Of a stretch of 35,888 bases of DNA, positions 23,906-33,017 are shown piece by piece. Both the position numbers and the translations under genes were made by a program. The notes below the pieces were generated by a model. It was not told the origin of the DNA. It did no database searches and was given only the letters and a program-made list of their open reading frames with translations. The stretch covers positions 1 through 35,888 of the forward strand of contig CAZALI010000013.1 in assembly GCA_964486215.1 (NCBI GenBank), read 5' to 3'. This DNA is from RUG343 sp964486215. Lineage in GTDB: Bacteria; Bacillota_I; Bacilli_A; RF39; UBA660. The stretch's first letter is position 1, and each line of letters opens with the position of its first letter.

Positions 23906-25012
23906 ATGGATAAAAAGAAAGTTGTTGTTGGTATAAGCGGTGGAGTTGATTCTACTGTCGCAGCTATTTTATTACAAAAAGCTGGTTATGAAGTAATCGG
24001 CCTTTTTATGCGTAATTGGGATAGCTTAGTTAATAATGAAGCAGATGCTCCTAAAACAGATGCTGGTATATGTCCTCAAGAAGTCGATTATAATGATGCT
24101 TTAGATGTTTGTAATCAACTTGGTATTAAACTTTATCGTAAAGATTTTGTTAAAGAGTATTGGGATTATGTATTTACTTATTTTCTTGATGAATTAAAGA
24201 AAGGTAGAACTCCTAATCCTGATATTATGTGTAATAAATATATTAAATTTGATATGTTCAGTAAAGAAGCCAGAAAATTAGGAGCTGATTATATTGCGAC
24301 TGGTCATTATGCTCGTTTGGTGGATGGCAAGCTACTTCGTGGAGTAGATGATAATAAGGATCAAACGTATTTCTTATCACAAGTTAGTAAGGAACAGTTT
24401 GAAAATGTTTTATTTCCAATAGGAGATATGGTTAAGAGTGATGTTAGAAAGATAGCAAGAGAGTATAATGTTTCTACAGCAGATAAGAAAGATTCAACAG
24501 GAATATGTTTTATTGGAGAGAGAAATTTATCTAAGTTTTTAAAGAATTATTTACCTAATCAGAGTGGAGACATAGTTAATATTGAAACAAATGAAGTTAT
24601 TGGTAAACATATTGGTTTAATGAATTATACTATTGGACAGAGAAGAGGACTTAATATTGGTGGTACTGAAGACAGAATGTTTGTTGTTGGTAAAGATTTA
24701 GCTAAAAATATTTTATATATTTGTACAGGCAATATAGAGTATTTATATAGTGATAGTTGCCTTGTAAGTGAAGTTAATTATTTAGGTGATGAGAAGATAA
24801 CTAAATGTACTTGTAAGTTTAGATATAGGCAAAAAGATGTTCCAGTAGAGTTAGAGTGGTTAGATGACGATAAAGTACTAGTAAAATATCCACAGAAAGA
24901 GAAAGCTGTTACTCCAGGACAAGCATGTGTATTTTATGATGGAGAGGTTTGCCTTGGCGGTGGTATAATAGATGAAGTTAGAAAAAATAATGAAAAGCTT
25001 TGGTATCTATAG
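23906..25012 (+). CDS. mnmA: tRNA-specific 2-thiouridylase MnmA
   Basis: 368 residues, normal. MnmA adds sulfur to U34 of tRNA Lys, Glu and Gln, using ATP and a persulfide. The PP-loop SGGVDS (11-16), Cys109 in NPDIMCN, the ATGHYA block and Cys201 in DSTGICFIGE are the catalytic features; TIGQRRGLNIGG and TPGQACVFYDGEVCLGGGII mark the C-terminal domains. GGGGAGAG precedes the ATG. The stop is 8 bases before the next start, whose ribosome site overlaps it. Confidence 0.97.
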   Translation: MDKKKVVVGISGGVDSTVAAILLQKAGYEVIGLFMRNWDSLVNNEADAPKTDAGICPQEVDYNDALDVCNQLGIKLYRKDFVKEYWDYVFTYFLDELKKGRTPNPDIMCNKYIKFDMFSKEARKLGADYIATGHYARLVDGKLLRGVDDNKDQTYFLSQVSKEQFENVLFPIGDMVKSDVRKIAREYNVSTADKKDSTGICFIGERNLSKFLKNYLPNQSGDIVNIETNEVIGKHIGLMNYTIGQRRGLNIGGTEDRMFVVGKDLAKNILYICTGNIEYLYSDSCLVSEVNYLGDEKITKCTCKFRYRQKDVPVELEWLDDDKVLVKYPQKEKAVTPGQACVFYDGEVCLGGGIIDEVRKNNEKLWYL

Positions 25013-25020
25013 GAGGTAAT

Positions 25021-25728
25021 ATGAAGAAATTTATAGTATTAATTATACTTATAGTATTAGTAATTATAGGAGTTGTTGTTTATATGGGTAGTCTTATTAA
25101 TAGTGATGGAGTTAAATTTAAAAAGGAATACGAAGAAATTAATAATAAGAAGACAGGTTATGGTAAAAAGAAATTTAGAGAAATAAATATACCTAGAAAG
25201 AACAAGATTAAGTATTCTAGTGCTAAAGAAATAATTAATAAGATGAATGATAAAGAATCTTTTGTTGTATACTTTGGATTTAAGAGATGTCCTTGGTGTA
25301 GAAGTATAATGGAAGAACTTATTAAAGCTTCTAATGATAGTAAGGCAGATACTCTTTATTATGTTGATGTTTTAAAGATAAGAGATGTTAAAGAACTTAA
25401 AGATGGAAAAGTAAGTGATTTAATAGCTGGTGATGAAGATTACATGCAACTTATTGAACTTATGGATAATGTACTTGATGAATATACACTAGAAGATGAA
25501 GATGGCAAAGAAGTTAAGGTGGGAGAGAAAAGAATATATGCTCCTAACGTTATAGCTGTTGTAGATGGAAAAGCTGTTAAAATGACTACAGGACTTAGTC
25601 CTAAGCTTAAAGATCCATATATGAAATTAACTGATGAGATAAAGAATTATGCTTATAAAAACTTTAAATGTGTTATGAATTGTAGTTTAGAGAAAAAGAA
25701 AGTTTGTGTTAGTAAGAAAGCTTGCTAG
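25021..25728 (+). CDS. Membrane-anchored thioredoxin-fold protein with CPWC and a Cys-rich tail
   Basis: 235 residues. N-terminal anchor (about 4-22), then a thioredoxin-like domain with the CPWC active site (Cys90, Cys93) in VYFGFKRCPWCRSIMEEL and the strand pair PNVIAVVDGKAV. The last 22 residues hold four more cysteines (FKCVMNCSLEKKKVCVSKKAC). Likely an extracytoplasmic thiol-disulfide protein of the kind often annotated as bacteriocin transport accessory. AGGAGGT fixes the start at 25021, not the ATG at 25000 inside mnmA. Co-transcription with mnmA is likely. Confidence 0.85.
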   Translation: MKKFIVLIILIVLVIIGVVVYMGSLINSDGVKFKKEYEEINNKKTGYGKKKFREINIPRKNKIKYSSAKEIINKMNDKESFVVYFGFKRCPWCRSIMEELIKASNDSKADTLYYVDVLKIRDVKELKDGKVSDLIAGDEDYMQLIELMDNVLDEYTLEDEDGKEVKVGEKRIYAPNVIAVVDGKAVKMTTGLSPKLKDPYMKLTDEIKNYAYKNFKCVMNCSLEKKKVCVSKKAC

Positions 25729-25787
25729 AACTGTTGAAAAATATATAGTATTGTGTTAATATATTTGCTTATGGGGAGTGGTTTAAT

Positions 25788-26327
25788 ATGAGGAGAATTA
25801 TTGCATTTATAATTTTAGTTATCTTAGTAATTGTAATGATTGTATTAAGTTATAATTTTTATAGTAAAAATAATAAGAAAGCAAAGAGTGATTTAGATAC
25901 TACTTTGAAAGTTACTAAGAAGAAAACTGATGATATTGAAATAAAGACTAATAAAGAAGACGAAGAAGAAGATAAAGAGTATGAAGATGAAAAAGTAGAA
26001 GGAGATCTTTCTGTAGAAGAAGATGTAGAAGAGAATCATCCAGTACCAGATACTGCTAGTAATGATGAAGATGGATATATAAGAGTTGAATCTTATGATG
26101 TTAGTCCTAGTAAAACAGTATTGAAAGTAGGAGAGACTGGAAAGATAGATGTTGCTGTTTATCCAAAGAATGCTAGTGAAAAAGAAATTACTTTTGTATC
26201 TAGTAATCCTAAAGTATTAAAGGTAGATTCTTTTGGTAAAATGAAAGCTCTTAAGACTGGAGAAGTAACTGTTACAGTTAAAGTTTCAGGACAAAAAGAT
26301 AGCAGTTTTATTGTTAGTGTTAAATAA
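25788..26327 (+). CDS. Anchored protein with one Big_2 (Ig-like) domain
   Basis: 179 residues. Membrane helix at about 4-24, a Lys/Glu/Asp-rich linker (about 30-85), then one bacterial Ig-like group 2 domain (about 97-178): YDVSPSKTVLKVGETGKIDV, FVSSNPKVLKVDSFGKMKAL and GEVTVTVKVSG follow the family pattern. Probably surface-exposed, with the linker crossing the wall. GGGGAGTGG precedes the start; a weak box (TGTTAATAT, 25754-25762) is the best promoter. Binding partner unknown. Confidence 0.85.
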   Translation: MRRIIAFIILVILVIVMIVLSYNFYSKNNKKAKSDLDTTLKVTKKKTDDIEIKTNKEDEEEDKEYEDEKVEGDLSVEEDVEENHPVPDTASNDEDGYIRVESYDVSPSKTVLKVGETGKIDVAVYPKNASEKEITFVSSNPKVLKVDSFGKMKALKTGEVTVTVKVSGQKDSSFIVSVK

Positions 26328-26349
26328 CCGATTAATTCGGTTATTTTTT
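26322..26349 (+). terminator. Terminator after the Big_2 gene
   Basis: AAATAACCGA (26322-26331) pairs with TCGGTTATTT (26337-26346) around TTAAT, then T. The stop codon is in the first arm and the T-run touches the next promoter. Confidence 0.8.
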
Positions 26350-26357
26350 GTTATAAT
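26349..26357 (+). promoter_or_regulatory. Extended -10 of the DUF4186 gene
   Basis: TGTTATAAT ends 15 bases before the ATG at 26373. Confidence 0.6.
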
Positions 26358-26372
26358 AAGTGTGGTGATTAT

Positions 26373-26735
26373 ATGGATGATATTGATAAATTACTTAGTA
26401 GTCTTTCTAAAACTAAGTTTAGAGGATCATTTCATTTAAATAATAAAATGAAGGAATATGTGAATACTCATGGTATGGATGTAATACGAGAACATGCTTA
26501 TGATTTTGTTAATAAGAGATTAGTTGTTTATGATGAAGTGCGTGATGGTAAACAGACACCTATGAGACAAGTACATCCAGTTTTTATAGCTCAACATGCT
26601 ACTGGTACTTGTTGTAGAGGATGTTTAGAAAGAATTCATCATATTCCAAAGAATAGGAATTTAAATAATAAAGAAGTAAATTATATAGTTAATGTTATTA
26701 TGAGATTTATTGAACTAGAAATAAAAAATAGTTAG
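26373..26735 (+). CDS. DUF4186 family protein
   Basis: 120 residues, whole family length. FRGSFHLNNKMKEYV and HPVFIAQHATGTCCRGCLERIHHIP are the family signatures; two His, three Cys and a further His-His pair look like a metal site (HP, QHAT, CCRGC, HH). Cytoplasmic, function unknown in the family. It has its own promoter and ends before the six-gene operon, which has a separate one; no terminator is clear between them, so read-through is possible. Confidence 0.9.
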   Translation: MDDIDKLLSSLSKTKFRGSFHLNNKMKEYVNTHGMDVIREHAYDFVNKRLVVYDEVRDGKQTPMRQVHPVFIAQHATGTCCRGCLERIHHIPKNRNLNNKEVNYIVNVIMRFIELEIKNS

Positions 26736-26743
26736 GTTTTTAG

Positions 26744-26771
26744 TTGAAAGTTTTATTATTTATACTATAAT
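26744..26771 (+). promoter_or_regulatory. Promoter of the six-gene vWA/TelA/AAA operon
   Basis: TTGAAA (26744-26749), a 16-base spacer and TATAAT (26766-26771). Unlike most promoters here it has a clear -35 and no TG extension. The leader would be under 20 bases. Confidence 0.65.
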
Positions 26772-26794
26772 TAATATAGAGAATGGTGAAGAGT

Positions 26795-28405
26795 ATGAGT
26801 AATTTTTTTAATAATTTAAAAAATGATAATGGTTTGAAAGTAGGTATTGCTATTGTAGTAATATTAGTTTTTATGTTAATATCTTCTTTTTTAGATGATG
26901 ATGATAATAAATATAGTTATACTGATAATACTTTTAATATAATAGCTAGTTCTGATGTAAAAGTATTTGATAAATACATTAAAGATTATTGTAATAAGCA
27001 AGGATATAACGTAGATATTGTTTATGATGATAGTTTAAAGATAATGAGTAGACTTAATAATGGAGAGAGTTTTGATGCTGTATGGTTATCTAATTCTATT
27101 TGGATGTATATGATAGATAGTTCTAAAGTTAGTATTAATTCTTCTAAATCTACTAGCATTAATCCTATTGTTTTTGGTATTAAGAAGAGTAAAGCTAAAG
27201 AGTTAGGTTTTGTAGGAAAAGATGTTTATTCTAAAGATATAGTTAATGCTATAAAATCTGGTAAATTGAAATTTAGTATGTCTAATCCTACTACTACTAA
27301 TAGTGGAGCTAGTGCTTACTTAGGTATTTTAACTACGATAGCTGGTAATCCTGAAGTACTTACTATGAATATGATTAAAGATGAGAAACTTAAGAATGAA
27401 ATGAAGTCTTTCTTTACGGGAATGGAAAGATCTAGTGGAGATGAAGATTTCTTAGAAGAGTTATTCTTAAAAGGAGATTATGAAGCTGTATTTAGTTATG
27501 AATCTTCTATAATAAATATTAATAAAGAGTTAGAAAAGAAGAAGAAAGAGACTTTATATGCAGTATATCCTGTAGATGGAGTATCTATATCTGATAGTCC
27601 TTTTGCTTATATAGATAATAAAGATGATAATAAGAAAGTAATATTTGATGATATACAGAAGTTTTTGTTGAGTGCTAAATCACAAAAAGTTATGGCTAAA
27701 TATGGTAGACGTACTTGGTATGGTGGTAAGAATAATAATACCGATAAGAAAGTATTTAATCCTGACTGGGGGATAGATACTAATAGTTATATTTCTCCTA
27801 TTAAGTATCCTTCTACAGAAGTTATAAAAGAAGCATTACTTCTTTATCAAACTAGTTTTAGAAAACCAGTACATGTAGCTTTTTGCCTAGATTATTCTGG
27901 TAGTATGTATGGTGAGGGAAATAGCGAACTTGTCGATGCGATGGATTATATTTTAACTGATAGAGCAGCTCAAGATTTAATTCAATTCTCTAATGAAGAT
28001 AAAATAGATGTTCTTCCATTTGCCACTGAAGTAGGAGAAGGATGGTCTACTAGTAAAGGACTTTCTCTTGAGAATATTTTAGATGAAGTAAAGAAGCATG
28101 AAGTAAATGGGACGACAGCTTTGTTTCCTTGTGCAGCTGAAGCTTTAGATCATTTAAAAAATACTGATAAAAATAAATACAATTTGTCTGTAGTATTGAT
28201 GACTGATGGAGCTGCGAATGTTGGATACTTTAAAGATTTGAGTGATAAATATAGTGATTATCGTGGTATACCAATATATTCAATTATGTTTGGTTCAGCA
28301 GCAGAATATCAATTAACAGAAGTTTCTAATTTAAGTAATGGTAAGATATTTGATGGTAAAAAAGATTTAGTTGGGGCTTTTAGAGAAGTCAGAGGCTATA
28401 ATTAG
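26795..28405 (+). CDS. Membrane-tethered solute-binding-like domain fused to a vWA domain
   Basis: 536 residues. One membrane helix (about 14-33) and no lipobox, so an N-terminal anchor with the rest outside. Residues about 45-310 are a periplasmic binding-like domain of the ABC/molybdate-sulfate class (FDAVWLSNSIWMY; SNPTTTNSGASAYLGIL at 163-179; YGRRTWYGG at 303-311). Residues about 355-536 are a von Willebrand A domain with full MIDAS: DYSGS (Asp366, Ser368, Ser370), Thr440/441 in NGTTALF, and Asp471 in LMTDGAAN. GGTGA before 26795 favours that start over 26783. First gene of the operon. It probably captures a ligand or partner outside the cell through a metal-dependent contact; the target is unknown. 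Confidence 0.85.
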   Translation: MSNFFNNLKNDNGLKVGIAIVVILVFMLISSFLDDDDNKYSYTDNTFNIIASSDVKVFDKYIKDYCNKQGYNVDIVYDDSLKIMSRLNNGESFDAVWLSNSIWMYMIDSSKVSINSSKSTSINPIVFGIKKSKAKELGFVGKDVYSKDIVNAIKSGKLKFSMSNPTTTNSGASAYLGILTTIAGNPEVLTMNMIKDEKLKNEMKSFFTGMERSSGDEDFLEELFLKGDYEAVFSYESSIININKELEKKKKETLYAVYPVDGVSISDSPFAYIDNKDDNKKVIFDDIQKFLLSAKSQKVMAKYGRRTWYGGKNNNTDKKVFNPDWGIDTNSYISPIKYPSTEVIKEALLLYQTSFRKPVHVAFCLDYSGSMYGEGNSELVDAMDYILTDRAAQDLIQFSNEDKIDVLPFATEVGEGWSTSKGLSLENILDEVKKHEVNGTTALFPCAAEALDHLKNTDKNKYNLSVVLMTDGAANVGYFKDLSDKYSDYRGIPIYSIMFGSAAEYQLTEVSNLSNGKIFDGKKDLVGAFREVRGYN

Positions 28406-28418
28406 GAGTAGTGATAAG

Positions 28419-29039
28419 ATGAATAATAAAGATACAATATCGGCAGTCATTGGTGGAACTTTCTTTGCTATTCCATATTTAGCTTTATCTACACCAATTC
28501 TTCCATCTTTACTTATAGGTACAGCTGCTTTTGGGGCAGGAGAGTTAGTACTATCTGGTTTTGTTAAAGAGAGTTTAAAAGATATTAATAGACCTCTTTG
28601 GTTAGTACTAGAAGATGCTAAAAAGAATAATCGTAAAATAATAGAAAAGATTCCATTAATTGATGATGAAGAAATAAGAGAGAGTCTTAATAGTATTAAT
28701 GATACTGTTAATAAGATTATTGATACTGTTACTAAGAATCCTGAAAAGGCAGATAATATAAATAATTTCTTTGAATATTATTTACCAGTAGTAGTTAAAG
28801 TACTTGATCGTTATGATGAGATTGAAAATCAGAAATTATCTTCTACTGAAGCAAAGAAATTTACCACTTCTACGAAGAAGATGATTAGTGAAGCAGATAA
28901 TTCATTTAAGAAGATACTTGATAATTTATATAAATCAGAGATGGTTGATACTGATGCTGAAATGAAAGTATTTAATTCAATGTTGAAAGCAGATGGAATT
29001 GATGATACTGATTTAAATAAGGAGGAGAAAGATGGATAA
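28419..29039 (+). CDS. XpaC-family protein (5-bromo-4-chloroindolyl phosphate hydrolysis family)
   Basis: 206 residues. A hydrophobic N terminus (about 8-50, probably two membrane helices) precedes a long helical region (about 55-190; IPLIDDEEIRESLNSINDTV, FFEYYLPVVVKVLDRYDEIE, STKKMISEADNSFKKILDNL). This helical pattern and the pairing with TelA match the XpaC family, which sits beside a TelA-type gene (xpaC-yaaN) in Bacillus subtilis. The phosphatase name comes from an indicator dye assay and may not be the real role. AGGAG is 10 bases before the ATG; an earlier in-frame ATG at 28371 lies within the vWA gene. The end overlaps the next gene by 8 bases. Confidence 0.75.
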   Translation: MNNKDTISAVIGGTFFAIPYLALSTPILPSLLIGTAAFGAGELVLSGFVKESLKDINRPLWLVLEDAKKNNRKIIEKIPLIDDEEIRESLNSINDTVNKIIDTVTKNPEKADNINNFFEYYLPVVVKVLDRYDEIENQKLSSTEAKKFTTSTKKMISEADNSFKKILDNLYKSEMVDTDAEMKVFNSMLKADGIDDTDLNKEEKDG

Positions 29040-30246
29040 GAAACAAATTATAGGTATAGGAATATTTATTGCTTTAATACTAGTTATTATTGGTATTAAG
29101 GTTATTACTGATTCTGGTGGTAATGTTGATAATATTCGAGGACTTAAGACAATTTATGTTGCAACTGGTGGAGGAAAAGAAGATTTCTTAGCTGACGAAG
29201 AAGTACAAAAAATACTACGTCGTAAATATAAATTAAATGTAGTATTTGATACTTGGAGTAATGGTAAGACTATTAGTGTTCCACTTATTAGAGAATCTGT
29301 TGGTCTTGGTAATCAAAGTATAATTAATAAAATTAATACTGGAGAAGAAGTTTCAATTAATACAGATGGTGTTAGTAAGTACGATGCATTATTTACTTCT
29401 GATCAAAGATTCTATGATTACTATAAACTTCAACCTAATAAAGAATTAAAAGAAGCAGATCGTTATACAGTACTTAATGGTGGTCTTACTCTTAATACAC
29501 CAATAGTTATTTATAGTTGGGCTGGTGTCGTTGATAAATTAAAAGAACAAGGTATAGTTACAGAAAAAGATAAAGTATTTTATATTAGTGATATGAATAA
29601 ACTAATTAACTATATACTTGAAGGTAAAAAGTGGAGTGATATAGGACTTAGTGAGTTATATGGTAATATTAATATTGCTTCTACTGATCCAGTATCTTCA
29701 TCACCAGGAGCTACTTATTATGGATTACTTTTATCTACAATGAGTGGTGGATCTGTAACAGATGAAAATGTTAAGAATAATTTACCTAAATTACAAAAGT
29801 TTTATATTAAATCTGGTTATATGAATAATACTCCAGCTGATTTGTTTGAAAGATATTTAAAAACAGGTATGGGTGGAGAACCAATGATAGTTGACTATGA
29901 GAAGAGTATGATTGATTTTGCGAATAGTAATCCTGATGGATTTAATCAAGTAAAAGATGATATACGTGTTTTATATCCAACACCTACTATTTGGAATTCA
30001 CATTGCTTAACTATATTTAGTGAAGATGCTGAAAAGTTATATAAAGCTTTTGAAGATAAAGAAATATCTCAGATAGCATGGTCTAAGTATGGTTTTAGAA
30101 CTGGTATTACTGGTGGAAATTATGATGTATCTTCTATAGGTATAGGAGTACCTAAGACTATTAGTAGTACAGTTACTAGTTTAAAGATGAGTACATATAA
30201 TGAATTAATAGATTATCTAAAGAATGGAGATGGAAAGAATGGATAA
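29032..30246 (+). CDS. Second membrane-tethered solute-binding-like protein
   Basis: 404 residues. N-terminal helix (about 5-23) without lipobox. The rest is one periplasmic-binding-type domain: TIYVATGGGKEDF begins the first lobe, STDPVSSSPGATYYG (217-231) matches the ligand-loop block of the first gene, FERYLKTGMGGEPMIVDYE is in the second lobe, and KYGFRTGITGG (352-362) matches YGRRTWYGG there. The two proteins are therefore related, but this one lacks the vWA domain. No permease or ABC ATPase accompanies it. AAGGAGGAG gives a strong start; it overlaps the XpaC gene and the TelA gene by 8 bases each. Confidence 0.82.
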   Translation: MDKKQIIGIGIFIALILVIIGIKVITDSGGNVDNIRGLKTIYVATGGGKEDFLADEEVQKILRRKYKLNVVFDTWSNGKTISVPLIRESVGLGNQSIINKINTGEEVSINTDGVSKYDALFTSDQRFYDYYKLQPNKELKEADRYTVLNGGLTLNTPIVIYSWAGVVDKLKEQGIVTEKDKVFYISDMNKLINYILEGKKWSDIGLSELYGNINIASTDPVSSSPGATYYGLLLSTMSGGSVTDENVKNNLPKLQKFYIKSGYMNNTPADLFERYLKTGMGGEPMIVDYEKSMIDFANSNPDGFNQVKDDIRVLYPTPTIWNSHCLTIFSEDAEKLYKAFEDKEISQIAWSKYGFRTGITGGNYDVSSIGIGVPKTISSTVTSLKMSTYNELIDYLKNGDGKNG

Positions 30247-31393
30247 TAAAATGGAATTAAAAGTAGATAAAGCTTTAGAAGAAAAGAAAGTAGATGCTTT
30301 AGTAGAAGAAGCAGAAAAGATTACTGAAGAGAAGATAGAGAGTTCTCTTAATTATGATGAGTTAAGTGTAGAAGAGAAAAAAGCAGTAGATGAATTCAAT
30401 AGTAAAATTGATGTAACTGACTCTACACAAGTACTACAATTTGGCGCAGCTGCTCAAAATAAAATATCTGAGTTTTCTGATTCTATACTTGAAGGAGTTA
30501 AGACTAAGAATACTGGTGAAGTAGGAGATTTACTTGCTGACTTAGTATCTGAAATTAAGTCATTTGATGCATCAATTGATGGATCTGATCCAAAAGGATT
30601 AGCTAAGATATTTAATAGTGCTAAAAAGAAATTAGATAAGATAATTGCTAAATATTCTAAGATTGAATCTAATATAGATACTATTGAAAAAGGACTTGAA
30701 AAAGATAAGATTCAAATGTTAAAAGACATAGCTATCTTTGATACTATGTATGAAAAGAACTTAGAGTATTTTAAAGAAGTATCACTATATATAATTGCTG
30801 GAGATAAAAAATTAAAAGAATTAAAAGAAGAAGTACTTCCTGAGTTAAAGAAGAAAGCTGAAGAGTCTGGAGAACAGATGGATGCTCAAAAAGTACAAGA
30901 TATGGAAAATATTATTAATAGATTTGAGAAGAAAATATATGACTTAAAGACTACGAGATTAATATCTATTCAAATGGCTCCTCAAATTAGATTACTTCAA
31001 AATAACGATGCAGAACTTGTAGAAAAGATTCAATCTTCAATTACTAATACAATTCCATTATGGAAGAATCAAATAGTACTAGCTTTAGGTATTAATAATG
31101 CTAAAAAAGCACTTAAGTCACAACAAGAAGTATCTAAAGTTACTAATGATATGTTAAAGAAGAATAGTGAAACTCTAAAACAAGGTTCTATCGATATAGC
31201 ACGTGAAAGTGAAAAAGCTATTGTTGATATAGAGACACTTCAAAAGACTAATCAAGATCTTATTACCACAATAGATGAAGTAATTAAGATTCATGAAGAA
31301 GGACGTGCTAAACGTGCTGAAGCTGAAAAGACTTTAGAGTCTTTAGAGAAAGAATTAAAAGATAAGATATTAGAAATTAAAGTAGAAAAATAA
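30239..31393 (+). CDS. Toxic anion resistance protein, TelA family
   Basis: 384 residues, cytoplasmic, almost all helical and highly charged. The family pattern is visible: FGAAAQNKISEFSDSILEGV near 65, GEVGDLLADLVSEIK, YSKIESNIDTIEKGLEKDKI, DIAIFDTMYEKNLEYFKEVS, TTRLISIQMAPQIRLLQNND and TIPLWKNQIVLALGINNAKK. TelA proteins were named from tellurite resistance plasmids; in chromosomes they accompany XpaC and Ter-like genes and their biochemical role is unsettled. GGAG nine bases before 30239 fixes this start rather than 30224. An 11-base gap leads to the AAA gene. Confidence 0.92.
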   Translation: MDNKMELKVDKALEEKKVDALVEEAEKITEEKIESSLNYDELSVEEKKAVDEFNSKIDVTDSTQVLQFGAAAQNKISEFSDSILEGVKTKNTGEVGDLLADLVSEIKSFDASIDGSDPKGLAKIFNSAKKKLDKIIAKYSKIESNIDTIEKGLEKDKIQMLKDIAIFDTMYEKNLEYFKEVSLYIIAGDKKLKELKEEVLPELKKKAEESGEQMDAQKVQDMENIINRFEKKIYDLKTTRLISIQMAPQIRLLQNNDAELVEKIQSSITNTIPLWKNQIVLALGINNAKKALKSQQEVSKVTNDMLKKNSETLKQGSIDIARESEKAIVDIETLQKTNQDLITTIDEVIKIHEEGRAKRAEAEKTLESLEKELKDKILEIKVEK

Positions 31394-31404
31394 CGGGAGT
31401 AGGT

Positions 31405-33003
31405 ATGAACAAACAAGATTATTTCAATGGTATATATGAAGACTTCTTTGGCATAGAGAAAAAAGAAGATAAAGCAGAAGAAAAAGAAACACAAGAAGTC
31501 GACTATGATAAATTAATGACTGAGTCTTTTGAGACTATTGATAAATTATACTTAGATGATGAGAGTAAGAATTTATTAAAACAAGTTATTGAATTTATTA
31601 GAAAATATCATGAGAAAATTGAAAATAATTATGTAAATTTTAATTTTACTATTAATACTGATAATAAAGAAGTTATTGATACTATTACATCTATTATTAG
31701 TAATGTAGTTAGTAATTTTAAATATATTGAGAATACTAAGTCTAAAGATATTTCTCTATATAAAATAGAGAAGATAGAAGAGTTAGAAAGATTATATGAA
31801 GAAAATGGTATTCTTACTATTAGAGATTTAAAAGCTCTAGATATGAATGATGATAATTTTAAGAAGAGATTAGTTCATGAATTAGATGTTTATAGTAATA
31901 AGAAAATAACTATATTAGCTTCTAATAAAGAGTCAATAGACTTATTATTCCAATATAATGAATCATTAAGAGATGAATACTTTACTATTAATTTAGTAAT
32001 TCCTGGAATTAATGAAGTATATAGTGAATTATTAAATAAGATTACTGATATGTCTGATGATATGAAAGTATCATTACTAGATTATATTACTGCTACATAT
32101 GAAAAAAGTGATTTAGATTATAAAGATTATATAGATAATTTATATAAGAGTATTGTTTTTAAAAAGAAATTGCCAGAAGTAGAGACTACTAAGACAATGG
32201 ATGAAATATTTAAAGACTTAAATGAATTAGTTGGACTTGAAAAAGTAAAGAAGAGTTTATATGACTTAGTAGATTTAATATCTCTAAAGAATAAAGATGA
32301 TAAGATTAAAGTTAATGATGTTAATCTACATATGGTTTTCTTAGGTAATCCTGGTACAGGTAAGACAACAGTTGCGAGAATTCTTTCTAATATACTTTAT
32401 AATTTGGGTTATATTAAACAGAATAAATTAATAGAAGTATCTTCTAAAGATTTAGTTGCGGAGTATGTTGGACAGACAGCTCCAAAGACAATGTCAGTTA
32501 TCGAGAGAGCAATGGGTGGAGTACTATTCATTGATGAAGCTTATTCATTAGCTGTCAAAGAGGGAGGTAACTCTTATAACGAAGAAGCTATCGCAACTCT
32601 TATTAAAGCTATGGAAGACTATAGAGATAATTTAGTTGTAATATTTGCTGGATATACTAAAGAGATGAATGACTTCTTAAACTCTAACTCTGGTATAGTA
32701 TCTCGTATTGGTTATACATTAGAGTTTGATGATTATACTGACGATGAACTTATAGAAATATTAAAAGGTATGGCTAGTAAGAATGGCTTTAAGATAGAAG
32801 ATAAAGCTCTTACTAAAGTAAGAGGTTTAATAGGAGAATATCGTACTGGTAAGAACTTTGGTAATGCTAGATTTATTCGTAATTTGTATGAAAAAACTAT
32901 TATTAAGCATGCTACTAATACAAAGAATGTTAAGAGTAGAGAAGCACTTCGTACTATTAGAGAAAGAGATATTAGTGTAGAAGGTCTAATCAAAGACTTT
33001 TAG
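31405..33003 (+). CDS. CbbX/SpoVK-type AAA+ ATPase with a degenerate N-terminal AAA-like domain
   Basis: 532 residues. The C-terminal half is a clear AAA+ module: Walker A GNPGTGKT (314-321), Walker B VLFIDE (373-378), sensor-1 strand VVIFAGY (411-417), Arg434 in GIVSRIGY as arginine finger, and a lid up to about 525. It is the CbbX/SpoVK subclass. Residues about 78-215 appear to repeat the same layout without catalytic residues: VNFNFTINTDNKEVIDTI sits at the Walker A place, GILTIRDLKAL at Walker B, and ITILASNKESIDLLF at sensor 1. GGGAG precedes the start. The ATPase probably remodels another product of the operon. Confidence 0.9.
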   Translation: MNKQDYFNGIYEDFFGIEKKEDKAEEKETQEVDYDKLMTESFETIDKLYLDDESKNLLKQVIEFIRKYHEKIENNYVNFNFTINTDNKEVIDTITSIISNVVSNFKYIENTKSKDISLYKIEKIEELERLYEENGILTIRDLKALDMNDDNFKKRLVHELDVYSNKKITILASNKESIDLLFQYNESLRDEYFTINLVIPGINEVYSELLNKITDMSDDMKVSLLDYITATYEKSDLDYKDYIDNLYKSIVFKKKLPEVETTKTMDEIFKDLNELVGLEKVKKSLYDLVDLISLKNKDDKIKVNDVNLHMVFLGNPGTGKTTVARILSNILYNLGYIKQNKLIEVSSKDLVAEYVGQTAPKTMSVIERAMGGVLFIDEAYSLAVKEGGNSYNEEAIATLIKAMEDYRDNLVVIFAGYTKEMNDFLNSNSGIVSRIGYTLEFDDYTDDELIEILKGMASKNGFKIEDKALTKVRGLIGEYRTGKNFGNARFIRNLYEKTIIKHATNTKNVKSREALRTIRERDISVEGLIKDF

Positions 33004-33017
33004 TTTAGGAGGTTTAT

